Below are positions 1 through 8,042 of a stretch of DNA of 64,000 bases, piece after piece (the stretch's first letter is position 1; the number at the start of each line of letters is the position of its first letter). Origin of the DNA: SIG603 sp963589785 (GTDB taxonomy: Bacteria; Bacillota; Clostridia; Oscillospirales; Acutalibacteraceae); NCBI GenBank assembly GCA_963589785.1, contig CAVAMJ010000012.1:15571-79570 (forward strand). Reading direction: 5' to 3'. The translations under genes and the position numbers were made by a program. The notes beneath the pieces are model-generated. The model was not told where the DNA came from. It was given only the letters and a program-made list of their open reading frames with translations, and made no database searches.

Positions 1-97
1 CGCTCGTGTATCTTGCAAGCACCTCACCGTCTTGCTCGACAATTATACCGAGAACTCGCATTTCTTCGGCGCACGAAGTAAATTTCTCTATATTCAT
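1..97 (-). CDS. 5' end of an unidentified gene, possibly a serine hydrolase (partial)
   Basis: The first 32 codons of a minus-strand gene run off the left edge of the window. The ATG at 97 has a good ribosome binding site (AAGAGGTG) a few bases upstream. The visible protein begins MNIEKFTSCAEEMRVLGIIV and continues with a short stretch of the form EQDGEVLARY. That pattern, a helix followed by a 'hydrophobic strand, xDGEVxA' hairpin, resembles the start of beta-lactamase/PBP4*-type serine hydrolases. No catalytic motif lies inside the window, so the family is only a guess. The TPM-domain operon lies upstream on the same strand and is separated from this gene by a terminator. Confidence 0.45.
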   Translation of the reverse strand, partial: MNIEKFTSCAEEMRVLGIIVEQDGEVLARYTS

Positions 98-136
98 TTT
101 GACACCTCTTTCTATTTTAATCACAAAGATATTCTA

Positions 137-173
137 AAATTAAAGGGGCACGGTGAAATGCCCCTTAATTTTT
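137..173 (-). terminator. Terminator of the TPM/zinc-ribbon operon
   Basis: A stem formed by AAATTAAAGGGGCA (137-150) and TGCCCCTTAATTT (159-171) with an 8-base loop. Read leftwards it follows the stop codon of the TPM protein directly and is followed by T-rich sequence. Confidence 0.7.
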
Positions 174-180
174 AAGCTTA

Positions 181-1689
181 TCAGAAGCTTCTTCCGCCGC
201 CCGAATGGCTCGAGCCACCTCCGCCAGAGAAGCCGCCGCTGAAATGGGACGATCCGCCGCCACCAGAAGACGACGAAGTTTCAATTTTTTTCCTCGTTGT
301 CGTGGTGTTGAGATAAATGTCACGGTTTCTTGTAATGTCAAAATTAGTAACATATCTGTTTGCATCCTTTGCCTTTTTGACGGTCTTCATCTTGCGCTTG
401 CAGATAAACATAACTATTAACGCTACTATCGCACCGCCGATTCCACCGACTATAAGCGCATTCTCAAAATCTGAAGCGATAAAGAGCGATTTTCCTCTTA
501 AAACAGTCGATGTGTGATTAAGAAAATTCTTTGCGGCTTTATAGCACTCATCCTTATAGTAGAGATAATCGTCAAGATCCGTGCTGAATTTTCCCATAAC
601 CTCGCTTGTATTGAAGCTTTCGCAATCACCGAAGAAATTATAAGCGGAGTTGTAATAGTCGCCACTCTTATTTATATAAAGCATAGCACCGCTGAAGTTT
701 TCTCCCGTGCCGTAGCCGTTATATTTGTAGTAATCGTCAAGATATTGACTTGTATAGCTATTTCCGAGAATACCGCTGTAATATTCGTACGAGGAATTAA
801 TCTCGTCTTCCGTAAGTATTACAAAATCATAGCCGAATTTCTCTTTCATTTTGCTAATCATCTTGTTAAGGCTCTTCTCCTCGCTATCGGAGAAGATATT
901 AGCGTTATCGATGAGTCTCGGCTTGCTCTCGTCACTTGTTCTCACAAATGATTCAGTATCCTCGGGATACCAGCTTGGAAAATTCTCGTGATTATTCACT
1001 GCCAGCAACATACTGTTTATGTTGTCAAAGTAATTAAAAATACCCTCAGCGTAATTATCGCCCCTCATGTACGGCTCAAGCTTATCATCAAGATTATTAA
1101 CCGTGTTTTCAGTGAGAAAATTCATGCATGCTCCAGTGGCACAAGAGAACCAACCTCTCTTGTACTTGGTTAAATTGACATAGAGCACTATTCCGTCAAA
1201 GCTGTCTCCAACTCCGTAGCCGTTGAAATCATAGAAATATCCCGAATAATACTGACGATAATAATTATAATCCTCGTAATCGTAATATTCATCAGTATTA
1301 TAGTAGAAATAGTCGTTTAAATCCTCATAGACATAGTCCTCGGAAAGAAAAACGAAATCGTATCCGTAGCTTGCTTTTAATTCAGCGAGCTTTTCGGCTA
1401 ATTGTTCACGCTCACTCTCCGTAAAAATTCCCGCATAGTCGAGCACTCTCGGAGCGTCTTCATCGTGAAATCTAGTGAAATCATCTACATTACCCTCGGG
1501 AAACCAGCTTGGAATTCCCTCTCCCGCATTTTGCGGCTTGTCCTCAGGACCGAGCGTGCTAAGAGAAGCTGATGAACTTTCATTCGCACTGACGCTTTCC
1601 GTGTCGGCAAAAACAGGAAATGCCGTACAAACCACGAGCAGAACAGTCATCAGCACACTGAATGTACCGCCTAAAATCTTCTTGTTCAT
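181..1689 (-). CDS. Secreted/membrane TPM-domain protein with two TPM-like modules
   Basis: This 502-residue protein has a signal peptide (residues 1-28, ending at FPVFA). It then carries two related modules at about residues 55-235 and 255-400. Each opens with a phrase of the type PRLIDNANIFSDSEE and continues with GYDFV(F/I)L. That is typical of TPM (TLP18.3/Psb32/MOLO-1) domains, which occur in extracytoplasmic proteins of uncertain biochemistry. A transmembrane segment lies near residues 412-432 (VGGIGGAIVALIVMFIC). A basic stretch and a Ser/Gly-rich tail (SSSSGGGG, FSGGFSGGGG) follow, which is the common tail of this family. Both modules are unusually rich in Tyr and Asp. It starts 10 bases after the zinc-ribbon gene and is probably cotranscribed with it. 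The family call is firm; the function is unknown. Confidence 0.8.
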   Translation of the reverse strand: MNKKILGGTFSVLMTVLLVVCTAFPVFADTESVSANESSSASLSTLGPEDKPQNAGEGIPSWFPEGNVDDFTRFHDEDAPRVLDYAGIFTESEREQLAEKLAELKASYGYDFVFLSEDYVYEDLNDYFYYNTDEYYDYEDYNYYRQYYSGYFYDFNGYGVGDSFDGIVLYVNLTKYKRGWFSCATGACMNFLTENTVNNLDDKLEPYMRGDNYAEGIFNYFDNINSMLLAVNNHENFPSWYPEDTESFVRTSDESKPRLIDNANIFSDSEEKSLNKMISKMKEKFGYDFVILTEDEINSSYEYYSGILGNSYTSQYLDDYYKYNGYGTGENFSGAMLYINKSGDYYNSAYNFFGDCESFNTSEVMGKFSTDLDDYLYYKDECYKAAKNFLNHTSTVLRGKSLFIASDFENALIVGGIGGAIVALIVMFICKRKMKTVKKAKDANRYVTNFDITRNRDIYLNTTTTRKKIETSSSSGGGGSSHFSGGFSGGGGSSHSGGGRSF

Positions 1690-1699
1690 ATTCCCCTCC

Positions 1700-2818
1700 T
1701 CATAAGAAAAACAGTGTGATTAAGCCAAGGATAAGCGCCGTAATTCCGAACGAACCGCCGCCCCAAGCGAACAGCTTCATCTTGCTTGACGGAAGCTCAC
1801 CGACTATCTTTCCCGTCTGACCGTTCACGGCATAGGTATATTTCTTTCCCATGTAAGTATCGTTTATGAGGTACACAGGGAAAAGAACGTACTTCATGTC
1901 GGCTTTTTTGAGGTTCATGTAATTATTGAGCATTCTTACATTGGAATAGCCTATCGCCGTTCTTATAAGTGCGTCAACAGTGCTCTTTTCTATTCTTTCT
2001 GCCGCTCTCTTTTTGAGCGAATCGGGAGTTTCGTCATAAATATCAGCAAGAAATCCCGACAGATATGCATCCTTAAATTCTGTAAGTTCGCTCATATTGA
2101 ACGGCTCTATGCTGTCCATAAGGTTATTGTCCATTTTCTTGCTCGCATCAACGGGGATATTCTTGAAGTCCATTATTCCGCCGCGCTCAAGCATAAAGTG
2201 GCTTGTTTCGGTTATCTCATAGTTTCCTTTTCGGTGCATTTTTACTATATCACCGCTGAGGTTCACATCGCCCTGCATCTGACCGTCATAAAGCCAGAAC
2301 GGGACATAAACTCCCTGAATTTCCTCGATTTTGTGAAGTGAGAGAAAGCCTCTTGGGAGAAGCGGCTTACCCTTATGAAATTTTTTAACTATGCTCTTGA
2401 GTTCTTCCTTGCCGATTGCAAATGGAATGATTGCATCGGGTTTTAGTGCGCCCGAAACCTTATCCGTCAAAATGACATTGTTGTCGCAATACGGACATTT
2501 GGTAGCCGCCGTTGTGAGGTCTGCCATAATCTCCGCACCGCAGGACTCGCAAACATAAAGGTTTTGCTCACCGAGAGTCTCTCGACTGCTTTTGTAGTCG
2601 TTAAATGCCGCCCATCTGTCATTTGCATCAGCCTTTTTAGAAGACTTAGCTTTAGTCTCGCCCGATTTTGACTGATTTTCTTCAGTTTTGTTCCCACCGA
2701 TAAGCTCGTCTAAGTCTATCTTCGTTCCGCAGAACTCACAAAACATCTGATGAGTTCCCGGAGAAAAAGATATCGGCGCACCGCATGCGGGACATTTGTA
2801 CTCGTTAACACCTGCCAT
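1700..2818 (-). CDS. Zinc-ribbon membrane protein of unknown function
   Basis: A 372-residue protein with two zinc-ribbon pairs near the N-terminus: CPAC...CEFC (about residues 9-34) and CESC...CPYC (about residues 90-112). The middle part is soluble and mixed alpha/beta, including the conserved-looking VYVPFWLYDGQ. One C-terminal transmembrane segment (FGITALILGLITLFFL) ends the protein. Proteins of this build are often labelled as zinc-ribbon or PriA-like proteins from the ribbon alone, but no helicase motif is present. The ATG at 2818 has GGAGG five bases upstream. It is first in a two-gene operon with the TPM-domain protein, so the two may act together at the membrane. Confidence 0.7.
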   Translation of the reverse strand: MAGVNEYKCPACGAPISFSPGTHQMFCEFCGTKIDLDELIGGNKTEENQSKSGETKAKSSKKADANDRWAAFNDYKSSRETLGEQNLYVCESCGAEIMADLTTAATKCPYCDNNVILTDKVSGALKPDAIIPFAIGKEELKSIVKKFHKGKPLLPRGFLSLHKIEEIQGVYVPFWLYDGQMQGDVNLSGDIVKMHRKGNYEITETSHFMLERGGIMDFKNIPVDASKKMDNNLMDSIEPFNMSELTEFKDAYLSGFLADIYDETPDSLKKRAAERIEKSTVDALIRTAIGYSNVRMLNNYMNLKKADMKYVLFPVYLINDTYMGKKYTYAVNGQTGKIVGELPSSKMKLFAWGGGSFGITALILGLITLFFL

Positions 2819-2963
2819 ATTTCTACCTCCTTAATCAATTCATCCTCTGATAAATACGATATTGTTGCAATTACCCTCTTGATAGTATCGGTAACAATAT
2901 CAGTATACAATAAATAAGCTAATTTTAAAATATAAATATTCAATTTTCACAAAATTATTACGC

Positions 2964-2992
2964 TTGTAAACACACTTTACTTCTGTTAAAAT
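2964..2992 (+). promoter_or_regulatory. Promoter of coaBC
   Basis: A -35 box TTGTAA (2964-2969), 17-base spacer and -10 box TAAAAT (2987-2992), 30 bases before the coaBC start codon. Confidence 0.65.
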
Positions 2993-3022
2993 CAAATAAG
3001 ACAAAGCAAAGGAGATGCTTTT

Positions 3023-4228
3023 ATGAACAATAAAGGACAAAAGGTTGTAGTTCTCGGAGTTTCCTCGAGCATAGCGGCTTATAAGGCGGCAAATCTTGCA
3101 AGCATGCTCAGAAAAAGAGGCTATGACGTTCACGTTATAATGACAAAAAATGCGACCGAATTTATCTCGCCACTTGTTTTCGAGACGCTCACAAATAATG
3201 TGTGCGTAATCGATCAGTTCTCGAGAACGGGCAACTATGAGGTTGAGCATGTCGCACTCGCAAAAATGGCAGACGTCGTGCTTATTGCCCCCGCAACGGC
3301 TAATGTTATCGCAAAGCTTGCAAACGGTATTGCAGACGATGCACTCACAACTCAGGTTCTCGCTTGTACGTGCAAAAAGCTTGTCGCTCCGGCAATGAAC
3401 ACAAATATGTATCTCAATCCCGTCACTCAGGACAACCTAAAGAAGCTTGAGCATTACGGCTTCACGGTTATCACCCCGGCTTCGGGACTTCTTGCTTGCC
3501 GTGATGAGGGAATCGGAAAGCTTCCCGAAGAAAGTCTTCTTGCAGACTATGTCGACCGTGAGATTTTAAAGCATCATGATTTAGTCGGCAAAAAGGTCGT
3601 AGTCACCGCCGGTGCAACAAGGGAGAGCATAGATCCCGTTAGATTCATCACAAATCATTCGAGCGGAAAAATGGGATTTTCAGTTGCAAGAGAATATATG
3701 CTAAGAGGTGCGAGCGTAACGCTTATTGCGGCGGCTAACACCCAGCCGAAACTTAACTTTGTGAACACGGTTAGTGTCGAGTCTGCAGAAGATATGTTCA
3801 ATGCTGTCACCAAGTACGCAGAGGATGCCGACATCATCATCAAAGCGGCGGCAGTAGCTGATTATACTCCGACAGAAACAGCAGAAAACAAGATAAAGAA
3901 AAAAGACGGCGACATGCAGATTAAACTGAAGAGAACCAAGGATATTTTGGCTTATCTCGGAGAGCACAAAAAGAAAAATCAGTTCTTGTGCGGCTTTTCC
4001 ATGGAGACAGAAAATCTCGTAGAGAACTCACAAAAGAAGCTTAAAAAGAAAAATGCCGACATGATAGTTGCCAACAACCTAAAGGTAGACGGAGCCGGCT
4101 TCGGAGTGGACACTAATGTCGTCACGCTTATCACTGGTGGCGGCGTCAAGGAGCTTCCGATTATGTCCAAAGAAGATGTCAGTGCCGCTTTGGCAGACGA
4201 AATCAAGAGGATTCAGGATAATGAGTGA
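3023..4228 (+). CDS. coaBC: Bifunctional phosphopantothenoylcysteine decarboxylase/phosphopantothenate-cysteine ligase
   Basis: This enzyme carries out the second and third steps of coenzyme A synthesis: it joins cysteine to 4'-phosphopantothenate and decarboxylates the product. At 401 residues it has the usual full length. The N-terminal flavoprotein half (about 1-180) shows SSSIAAYKA, the histidine of EVEHVALAK, PAMNTNMY and the cysteine of SGLLACRDEG. The C-terminal ligase half (about 188-401) shows VVVTAGATRE, RFITNHSSGKMG and the lysine-rich KIKKK motif. The ATG at 3023 follows AAAGGAG. It overlaps tag by eight bases, and coaX lies downstream, so two CoA genes share the locus. Confidence 0.95.
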   Translation: MNNKGQKVVVLGVSSSIAAYKAANLASMLRKRGYDVHVIMTKNATEFISPLVFETLTNNVCVIDQFSRTGNYEVEHVALAKMADVVLIAPATANVIAKLANGIADDALTTQVLACTCKKLVAPAMNTNMYLNPVTQDNLKKLEHYGFTVITPASGLLACRDEGIGKLPEESLLADYVDREILKHHDLVGKKVVVTAGATRESIDPVRFITNHSSGKMGFSVAREYMLRGASVTLIAAANTQPKLNFVNTVSVESAEDMFNAVTKYAEDADIIIKAAAVADYTPTETAENKIKKKDGDMQIKLKRTKDILAYLGEHKKKNQFLCGFSMETENLVENSQKKLKKKNADMIVANNLKVDGAGFGVDTNVVTLITGGGVKELPIMSKEDVSAALADEIKRIQDNE

Positions 4229-4829
4229 ATCGGTTTCTGTCAACAAGCAAAAATGCGACTGGTTTTGCGACGGCGGCATGATGGAAAAATACCATGACGA
4301 GGAATGGGGAATTCCCGAACACGATGACAAGAAGCTGTTTGAATTTCTCATGCTCGAGGCGATGCAGTGCGGTCTCTCATGGACGATAATCATGAAAAAG
4401 CGTCAGGCTTTCTTTGAAGCCTTTGACGGCTGGGACTTTGAAAAAATCGCAAATTATGACGAAAACAAGCTTGAAGAAATCAAGGCTTATCCAAACATGC
4501 TAAAGTCAATGCCGAAAATCAAGGCGGCTGTTACTAACGCAAAGGCTTTTATTCAAATCCGTGAGGAATTCGGCTCATTCGATAATTACCTTTGGAATTA
4601 CACAAACGGCAATGTTCTTGTTTACAAAAGCCACAAGGACATATTGATAGCTAAAAATGAACTGAGCGAAAAAATCGCAAAGGACTTAAAAAAGCGTGGA
4701 TTTAAATATCTCGGCGCTGTCACCGTTTATTCGTTTCTTCAGGCGTGCGGAGTTATTAACGACCACCAAGAAAAATGCTATCTCTACCGTGAAATAATCG
4801 AAAACTACGAAACCGAATTTCTCGAATAA
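4221..4829 (+). CDS. tag: DNA-3-methyladenine glycosylase I
   Basis: Removes 3-methyladenine from alkylated DNA as the first step of base excision repair. The 202-residue product starts at the ATG at 4221, inside the end of coaBC, with AGGA upstream. The zinc-binding residues of the Tag family are visible: Cys12 in KCDW, His in KYHDEEWG, and the C-terminal His and Cys in NDHQEKC. LEAMQCGLSW and KRGFKYLGAVTVYSFLQACG match the family core. The eight-base overlap with coaBC suggests translational coupling rather than a functional tie. Confidence 0.92.
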   Translation: MSESVSVNKQKCDWFCDGGMMEKYHDEEWGIPEHDDKKLFEFLMLEAMQCGLSWTIIMKKRQAFFEAFDGWDFEKIANYDENKLEEIKAYPNMLKSMPKIKAAVTNAKAFIQIREEFGSFDNYLWNYTNGNVLVYKSHKDILIAKNELSEKIAKDLKKRGFKYLGAVTVYSFLQACGVINDHQEKCYLYREIIENYETEFLE

Positions 4830-4859
4830 TCAGTAAAGAAAGTATACATTTCTGATTGG

Positions 4860-4888
4860 TTGACTATTACCCTCAAAAGCAATAAAAT
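4860..4888 (+). promoter_or_regulatory. Promoter of coaX
   Basis: TTGACT (4860-4865), 17-base spacer and TAAAAT (4883-4888). It sits in the 99-base gap after tag, so coaX has its own promoter in addition to read-through from coaBC-tag. Confidence 0.7.
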
Positions 4889-4928
4889 ATCGATAGCAGA
4901 AACATCTAAACTGAAAGGAATGAGCTTC

Positions 4929-5699
4929 ATGCTGCTTGCAATCGATATCGGTAATACAAACATCGTTCTCGGAACGGTCAAGGATGACGGCGAAGTCATA
5001 TCTATGTCTCGACTTCGCACAGACCACACCCAGACCTCCGACGAATACGCTATCAAAATCAAATCTCTGCTTGAACTGAAAAACATAAAAGCAGAGGACA
5101 TCTCGGACTGCATCATTTCGTCCGTTGTTCCGCCCGTCACGGGTCACGTCAAAAGAGCAATCAAACTTTTCATCGGAAAGCCGCCGCTTGTAGTCGGTCC
5201 CGGTATAAAAACAGGTCTTAATATTCTCATCGATAACCCTGCCCAGCTCGGTTCCGACCTCGTAGTAGATGCCGTAGCCGTAACGGAGCAGTACGAATTG
5301 CCCGCCGTTGTTATCGATATGGGTACGGCAACAACCTTGAGCGTTGTCGATAAGGGCGGAAAATACCTCGGCGGTATGATTATGCCCGGTCCAAACTCCT
5401 CTCTTGAGGCTCTCGCCCTTCATGCCGCTCAGTTACCGAGCATCAGCATCGAGGAGCCCGCTTCTCTCATCGGAAAGAACACTGTCGACTGTATGCGTTC
5501 GGGTGTCGCAATCGGTCACGCCGCCGCAATTGACGGCATGATCAGCCGTGTAGAAAAGGAGCTTGGCAAAAAGGTAAATGTAGTCGCAACAGGCGGACTT
5601 TCATCTGTTATTCTCCCCTACTGCGACCGTGAGATTATCTATGATGATGATCTTCTCCTCAAGGGACTTTATTTCATCTACAAAAAGAATAAGAAATAA
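4929..5699 (+). CDS. coaX: Type III pantothenate kinase
   Basis: Phosphorylates pantothenate, the first step of CoA synthesis. The 256-residue product has the ASKHA phosphate motif DIGNTN at residues 6-11, then GPGIKTG, DMGTATT and GGMIMPGP, all typical of CoaX. I chose the ATG at 4929 because AAAGGA lies nine bases upstream; an in-frame ATG at 4920 directly abuts that ribosome binding site and is unlikely to be used. Type III kinases need a monovalent cation and resist CoA feedback (family knowledge). A strong terminator follows. Confidence 0.93.
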   Translation: MLLAIDIGNTNIVLGTVKDDGEVISMSRLRTDHTQTSDEYAIKIKSLLELKNIKAEDISDCIISSVVPPVTGHVKRAIKLFIGKPPLVVGPGIKTGLNILIDNPAQLGSDLVVDAVAVTEQYELPAVVIDMGTATTLSVVDKGGKYLGGMIMPGPNSSLEALALHAAQLPSISIEEPASLIGKNTVDCMRSGVAIGHAAAIDGMISRVEKELGKKVNVVATGGLSSVILPYCDREIIYDDDLLLKGLYFIYKKNKK

Positions 5700-5703
5700 A
5701 ATT

Positions 5704-5737
5704 AGACTGCAGTCAAAACGGCTGCAGTCTGTTTTTT
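5704..5737. terminator. Terminator after coaX
   Basis: AGACTGCAG (5704-5712) pairs with CTGCAGTCT (5722-5730), followed by a T-run (5732-5737). The hairpin can also serve the convergent cysteine hydrolase gene. Confidence 0.8.
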
Positions 5738-5756
5738 CGTATCTTGATATTTATCG

Positions 5757-6272
5757 TCAGATAATCTCAATCTGACAAGATTTCATTGCCTCAAGTGCGG
5801 TTTCGTGGCTTTTCGGCGTTACTCCCGCACAACATTTTGAGTCAACGGCTATCTTAGCATTCGGCAAAAACCCCTTTACCAAAAGAGCATTTGATATAAC
5901 GCATATATCCGTGCAAAGGCCTATTAATGTAATCTTCTCGATGTGCTCCTTTTTCTCCTCGTCTGCCAAAAATTCGCCGAGCTCCCTTGAAGCAAAGGTC
6001 GGCTTGTCGATGACCTTTTCGCAGTATGGTAAAAGCACATCGCAAATCTGCCAGCCGTGGGAGCCCTTGATGCAGTGACGGACGGGCAAATTTCTTCCCT
6101 CTTCGGTGTCAAGATAATCCTCCGTGTGAGTGTCTCTTGTGAAAACTACCTTGCCGTCAAAGCCTTTAATTTTTTCGAGAACTTTAGGTACAATCCGGGC
6201 TGCCTCGTCAGTACCAAGAGCACCGTCGATAAAGTCATTTTGCATATCGATTACAAGTAAATATTCTGACAT
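5757..6272 (-). CDS. Cysteine hydrolase, nicotinamidase/isochorismatase family
   Basis: A 171-residue isochorismatase-fold hydrolase. The catalytic triad can be read: Asp9 in VIDMQNDF, a Lys in the region before THASRE-like TFASREL, and Cys in GLCTDICVISNA. The fold and length fit nicotinamidase-like enzymes (nicotinamide to nicotinate, NAD salvage), but other cysteine hydrolases share these motifs, so the substrate is uncertain. The ATG at 6272 has GAGGAG upstream. It is a single-gene unit convergent with coaX. Confidence 0.8.
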   Translation of the reverse strand: MSEYLLVIDMQNDFIDGALGTDEAARIVPKVLEKIKGFDGKVVFTRDTHTEDYLDTEEGRNLPVRHCIKGSHGWQICDVLLPYCEKVIDKPTFASRELGEFLADEEKKEHIEKITLIGLCTDICVISNALLVKGFLPNAKIAVDSKCCAGVTPKSHETALEAMKSCQIEII

Positions 6273-6374
6273 AAGCTTCTCCTCTTTTAGTAAATAAATT
6301 CAAAATTCAATCATACTAAAGTGAAAATTATCACCTTAAATGTATTGTATAGCTGTTAGAGGGAAAACACAAGC

Positions 6375-6403
6375 TTGATTATTTGGAATAACAATAGTAT
6401 AAT
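6375..6403 (+). promoter_or_regulatory. Promoter of the esterase/ATP-grasp operon
   Basis: TTGATT (6375-6380), 17-base spacer and a consensus TATAAT (6398-6403), 41 bases before the first hydrolase. Confidence 0.7.
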
Positions 6404-6444
6404 TATAAAACATCTTAGCAAAGTAAAGCGATAAAGGAAATTTT

Positions 6445-7209
6445 ATGGTAGAAATTTGGACCGAAAATTACCCCGCCGTAACAGGTGAGGAAGAACGAAA
6501 GGTTTATATTTATCTTCCGACAGACTATGAGACCCAGAGATACAAGAGTTATCCCGTGCTCTATATGTTTGACGGACAGAATGTTTTTTTTGATGAAGAA
6601 TCATCTTACGGCAGAAGCTGGCGCATGGGCGATTATCTCGATTACACTGATACTCCGCTCATAGTCGTAGCTATCGAATGCAGTCGCTCAAGCGACAACG
6701 AGAGACTATCCGAGTACACTCCGTTTACCTTTGAAGACCCCGAGTACGGTCACCGTGACGCAAGGGGCGACATAACGATGAACTGGATAATCGACGAGCT
6801 TATGCCGAAAATTAATGCGAACTTCCGCACTTTCCCAAACAGAGAGAATACATTCATCATGGGTTCGAGCATGGGGGGCTTAATGAGCCTTTATGCGGTA
6901 CTCGAGCATAACGATATTTTTGGCGCTTGCGCCGCTCTCTCTCCGTCTGTCGAGCTTGTGGAAAAGCAGATTAACGAATATGTAAACAAGTGTAAAATTA
7001 AGAGTGACACTGTAATTTACATGGACTACGGCACGGAAGAAGCAAAAGATTACCCCGGTGTTCTGAAAAACTTCTCAAGACTTGCCGCAAAGCTTACCGC
7101 AAAGGACATCATGGTGACGATGAGAATTATCCCGTATGCTCCTCACAGCGAGGAAAGCTGGGAAAAGCAAATTCCGTTTGCCCTCAGCACACTTTTGTAC
7201 GAACCGTAA
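6445..7209 (+). CDS. Esterase-like alpha/beta hydrolase
   Basis: A 254-residue protein of the putative-esterase (esterase D-like) alpha/beta-hydrolase family. It shows the early strand phrase YPVLYMFDGQN, the nucleophile elbow GSSMGG (serine near residue 141), an acidic residue candidate in MDYGTEEA and a late histidine in PYAPHSEESW. No signal peptide is seen, so it is likely cytoplasmic. It is the first of three co-directional genes with short gaps. The substrate is not evident; the neighbour makes an amide- or peptide-bond-forming reaction likely nearby. Confidence 0.75.
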   Translation: MVEIWTENYPAVTGEEERKVYIYLPTDYETQRYKSYPVLYMFDGQNVFFDEESSYGRSWRMGDYLDYTDTPLIVVAIECSRSSDNERLSEYTPFTFEDPEYGHRDARGDITMNWIIDELMPKINANFRTFPNRENTFIMGSSMGGLMSLYAVLEHNDIFGACAALSPSVELVEKQINEYVNKCKIKSDTVIYMDYGTEEAKDYPGVLKNFSRLAAKLTAKDIMVTMRIIPYAPHSEESWEKQIPFALSTLLYEP

Positions 7210-7249
7210 AAGCAAAACTATTCAATTTGAAATATATAAGAGGTATTCA

Positions 7250-8002
7250 ATGGAAACAGCTTACTACAAAAACTACAGTCCTTCACTAAATAGGGACATG
7301 GAAATCAAGGTTTACGGTCATGCGGGAAGACCTGTCCTTTTTATTCCCTGTCAGGACGGAAGATTTTTCGACTTCGAGAACTTCAAAATGACCGATACTC
7401 TCTCCCCGTGGATTGAGAGCGGCGAGATTTTTGTCGTTTCTGTCGACACTATCGACCGTGAAACATGGTCAGACAAAAACGGCGACCCGTATTGGAGAGC
7501 AAGACGCTACGAGCAGTGGATAAATTACCTTTGCAACGAGGTTGTCCCGTTCGCACAGCACAGAGCAATGGAAAGAAACGGCTGGGACAAGGAGCCGGGG
7601 GTCATCCCGTTCGGATGTTCACTTGGTGCAACTCATGCGGTTAACCTATATCTTCGCCGCCCGGACATCTTTGACGGCTGCCTTGCACTCAGCGGAATTT
7701 ACACCGCAGACTACGGTTTTGACGGCTACATGGACGAGGTTGTCTATCAGAATTCACCCGTTGACTATATGCGTGGTATGAATTCCGACCACCCATACAT
7801 CGGACTTTACAACACAAAGAAAGCGGTCATCTGCTGCGGACAGGGACCGTGGGAACAGCCAGACACCACAAAGGAGCTTAAGTATCAGTTTGAGCGCCTC
7901 GGAATTAACATCTGGGTTGACCTTTGGGGCTTCGATGTTCAGCACGATTGGTGCTGGTGGTACAAACAGACAGAATACTTCATGCCTTATCTGCTCGGTT
8001 AA
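7250..8002 (+). CDS. Second esterase-like alpha/beta hydrolase
   Basis: A 250-residue hydrolase unlike the first in sequence but of the same fold class. It carries GRPVLFIPCQDG at the front, nucleophile elbow GCSLGA (serine near residue 121) and a C-terminal histidine in DVQHDWCWW. The start at 7250 has AGAGGT upstream. Forty bases separate it from the first hydrolase and from the ATP-grasp gene, so it is the middle gene of the operon. It may be an inactive-looking or specialised esterase; aromatic residues are abundant near the C-terminus. The substrate is unknown. Confidence 0.7.
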   Translation: METAYYKNYSPSLNRDMEIKVYGHAGRPVLFIPCQDGRFFDFENFKMTDTLSPWIESGEIFVVSVDTIDRETWSDKNGDPYWRARRYEQWINYLCNEVVPFAQHRAMERNGWDKEPGVIPFGCSLGATHAVNLYLRRPDIFDGCLALSGIYTADYGFDGYMDEVVYQNSPVDYMRGMNSDHPYIGLYNTKKAVICCGQGPWEQPDTTKELKYQFERLGINIWVDLWGFDVQHDWCWWYKQTEYFMPYLLG

Positions 8003-8042
8003 AAAACACTAAGCGCAAGCTTTAGGAAGGAAAGAATATATT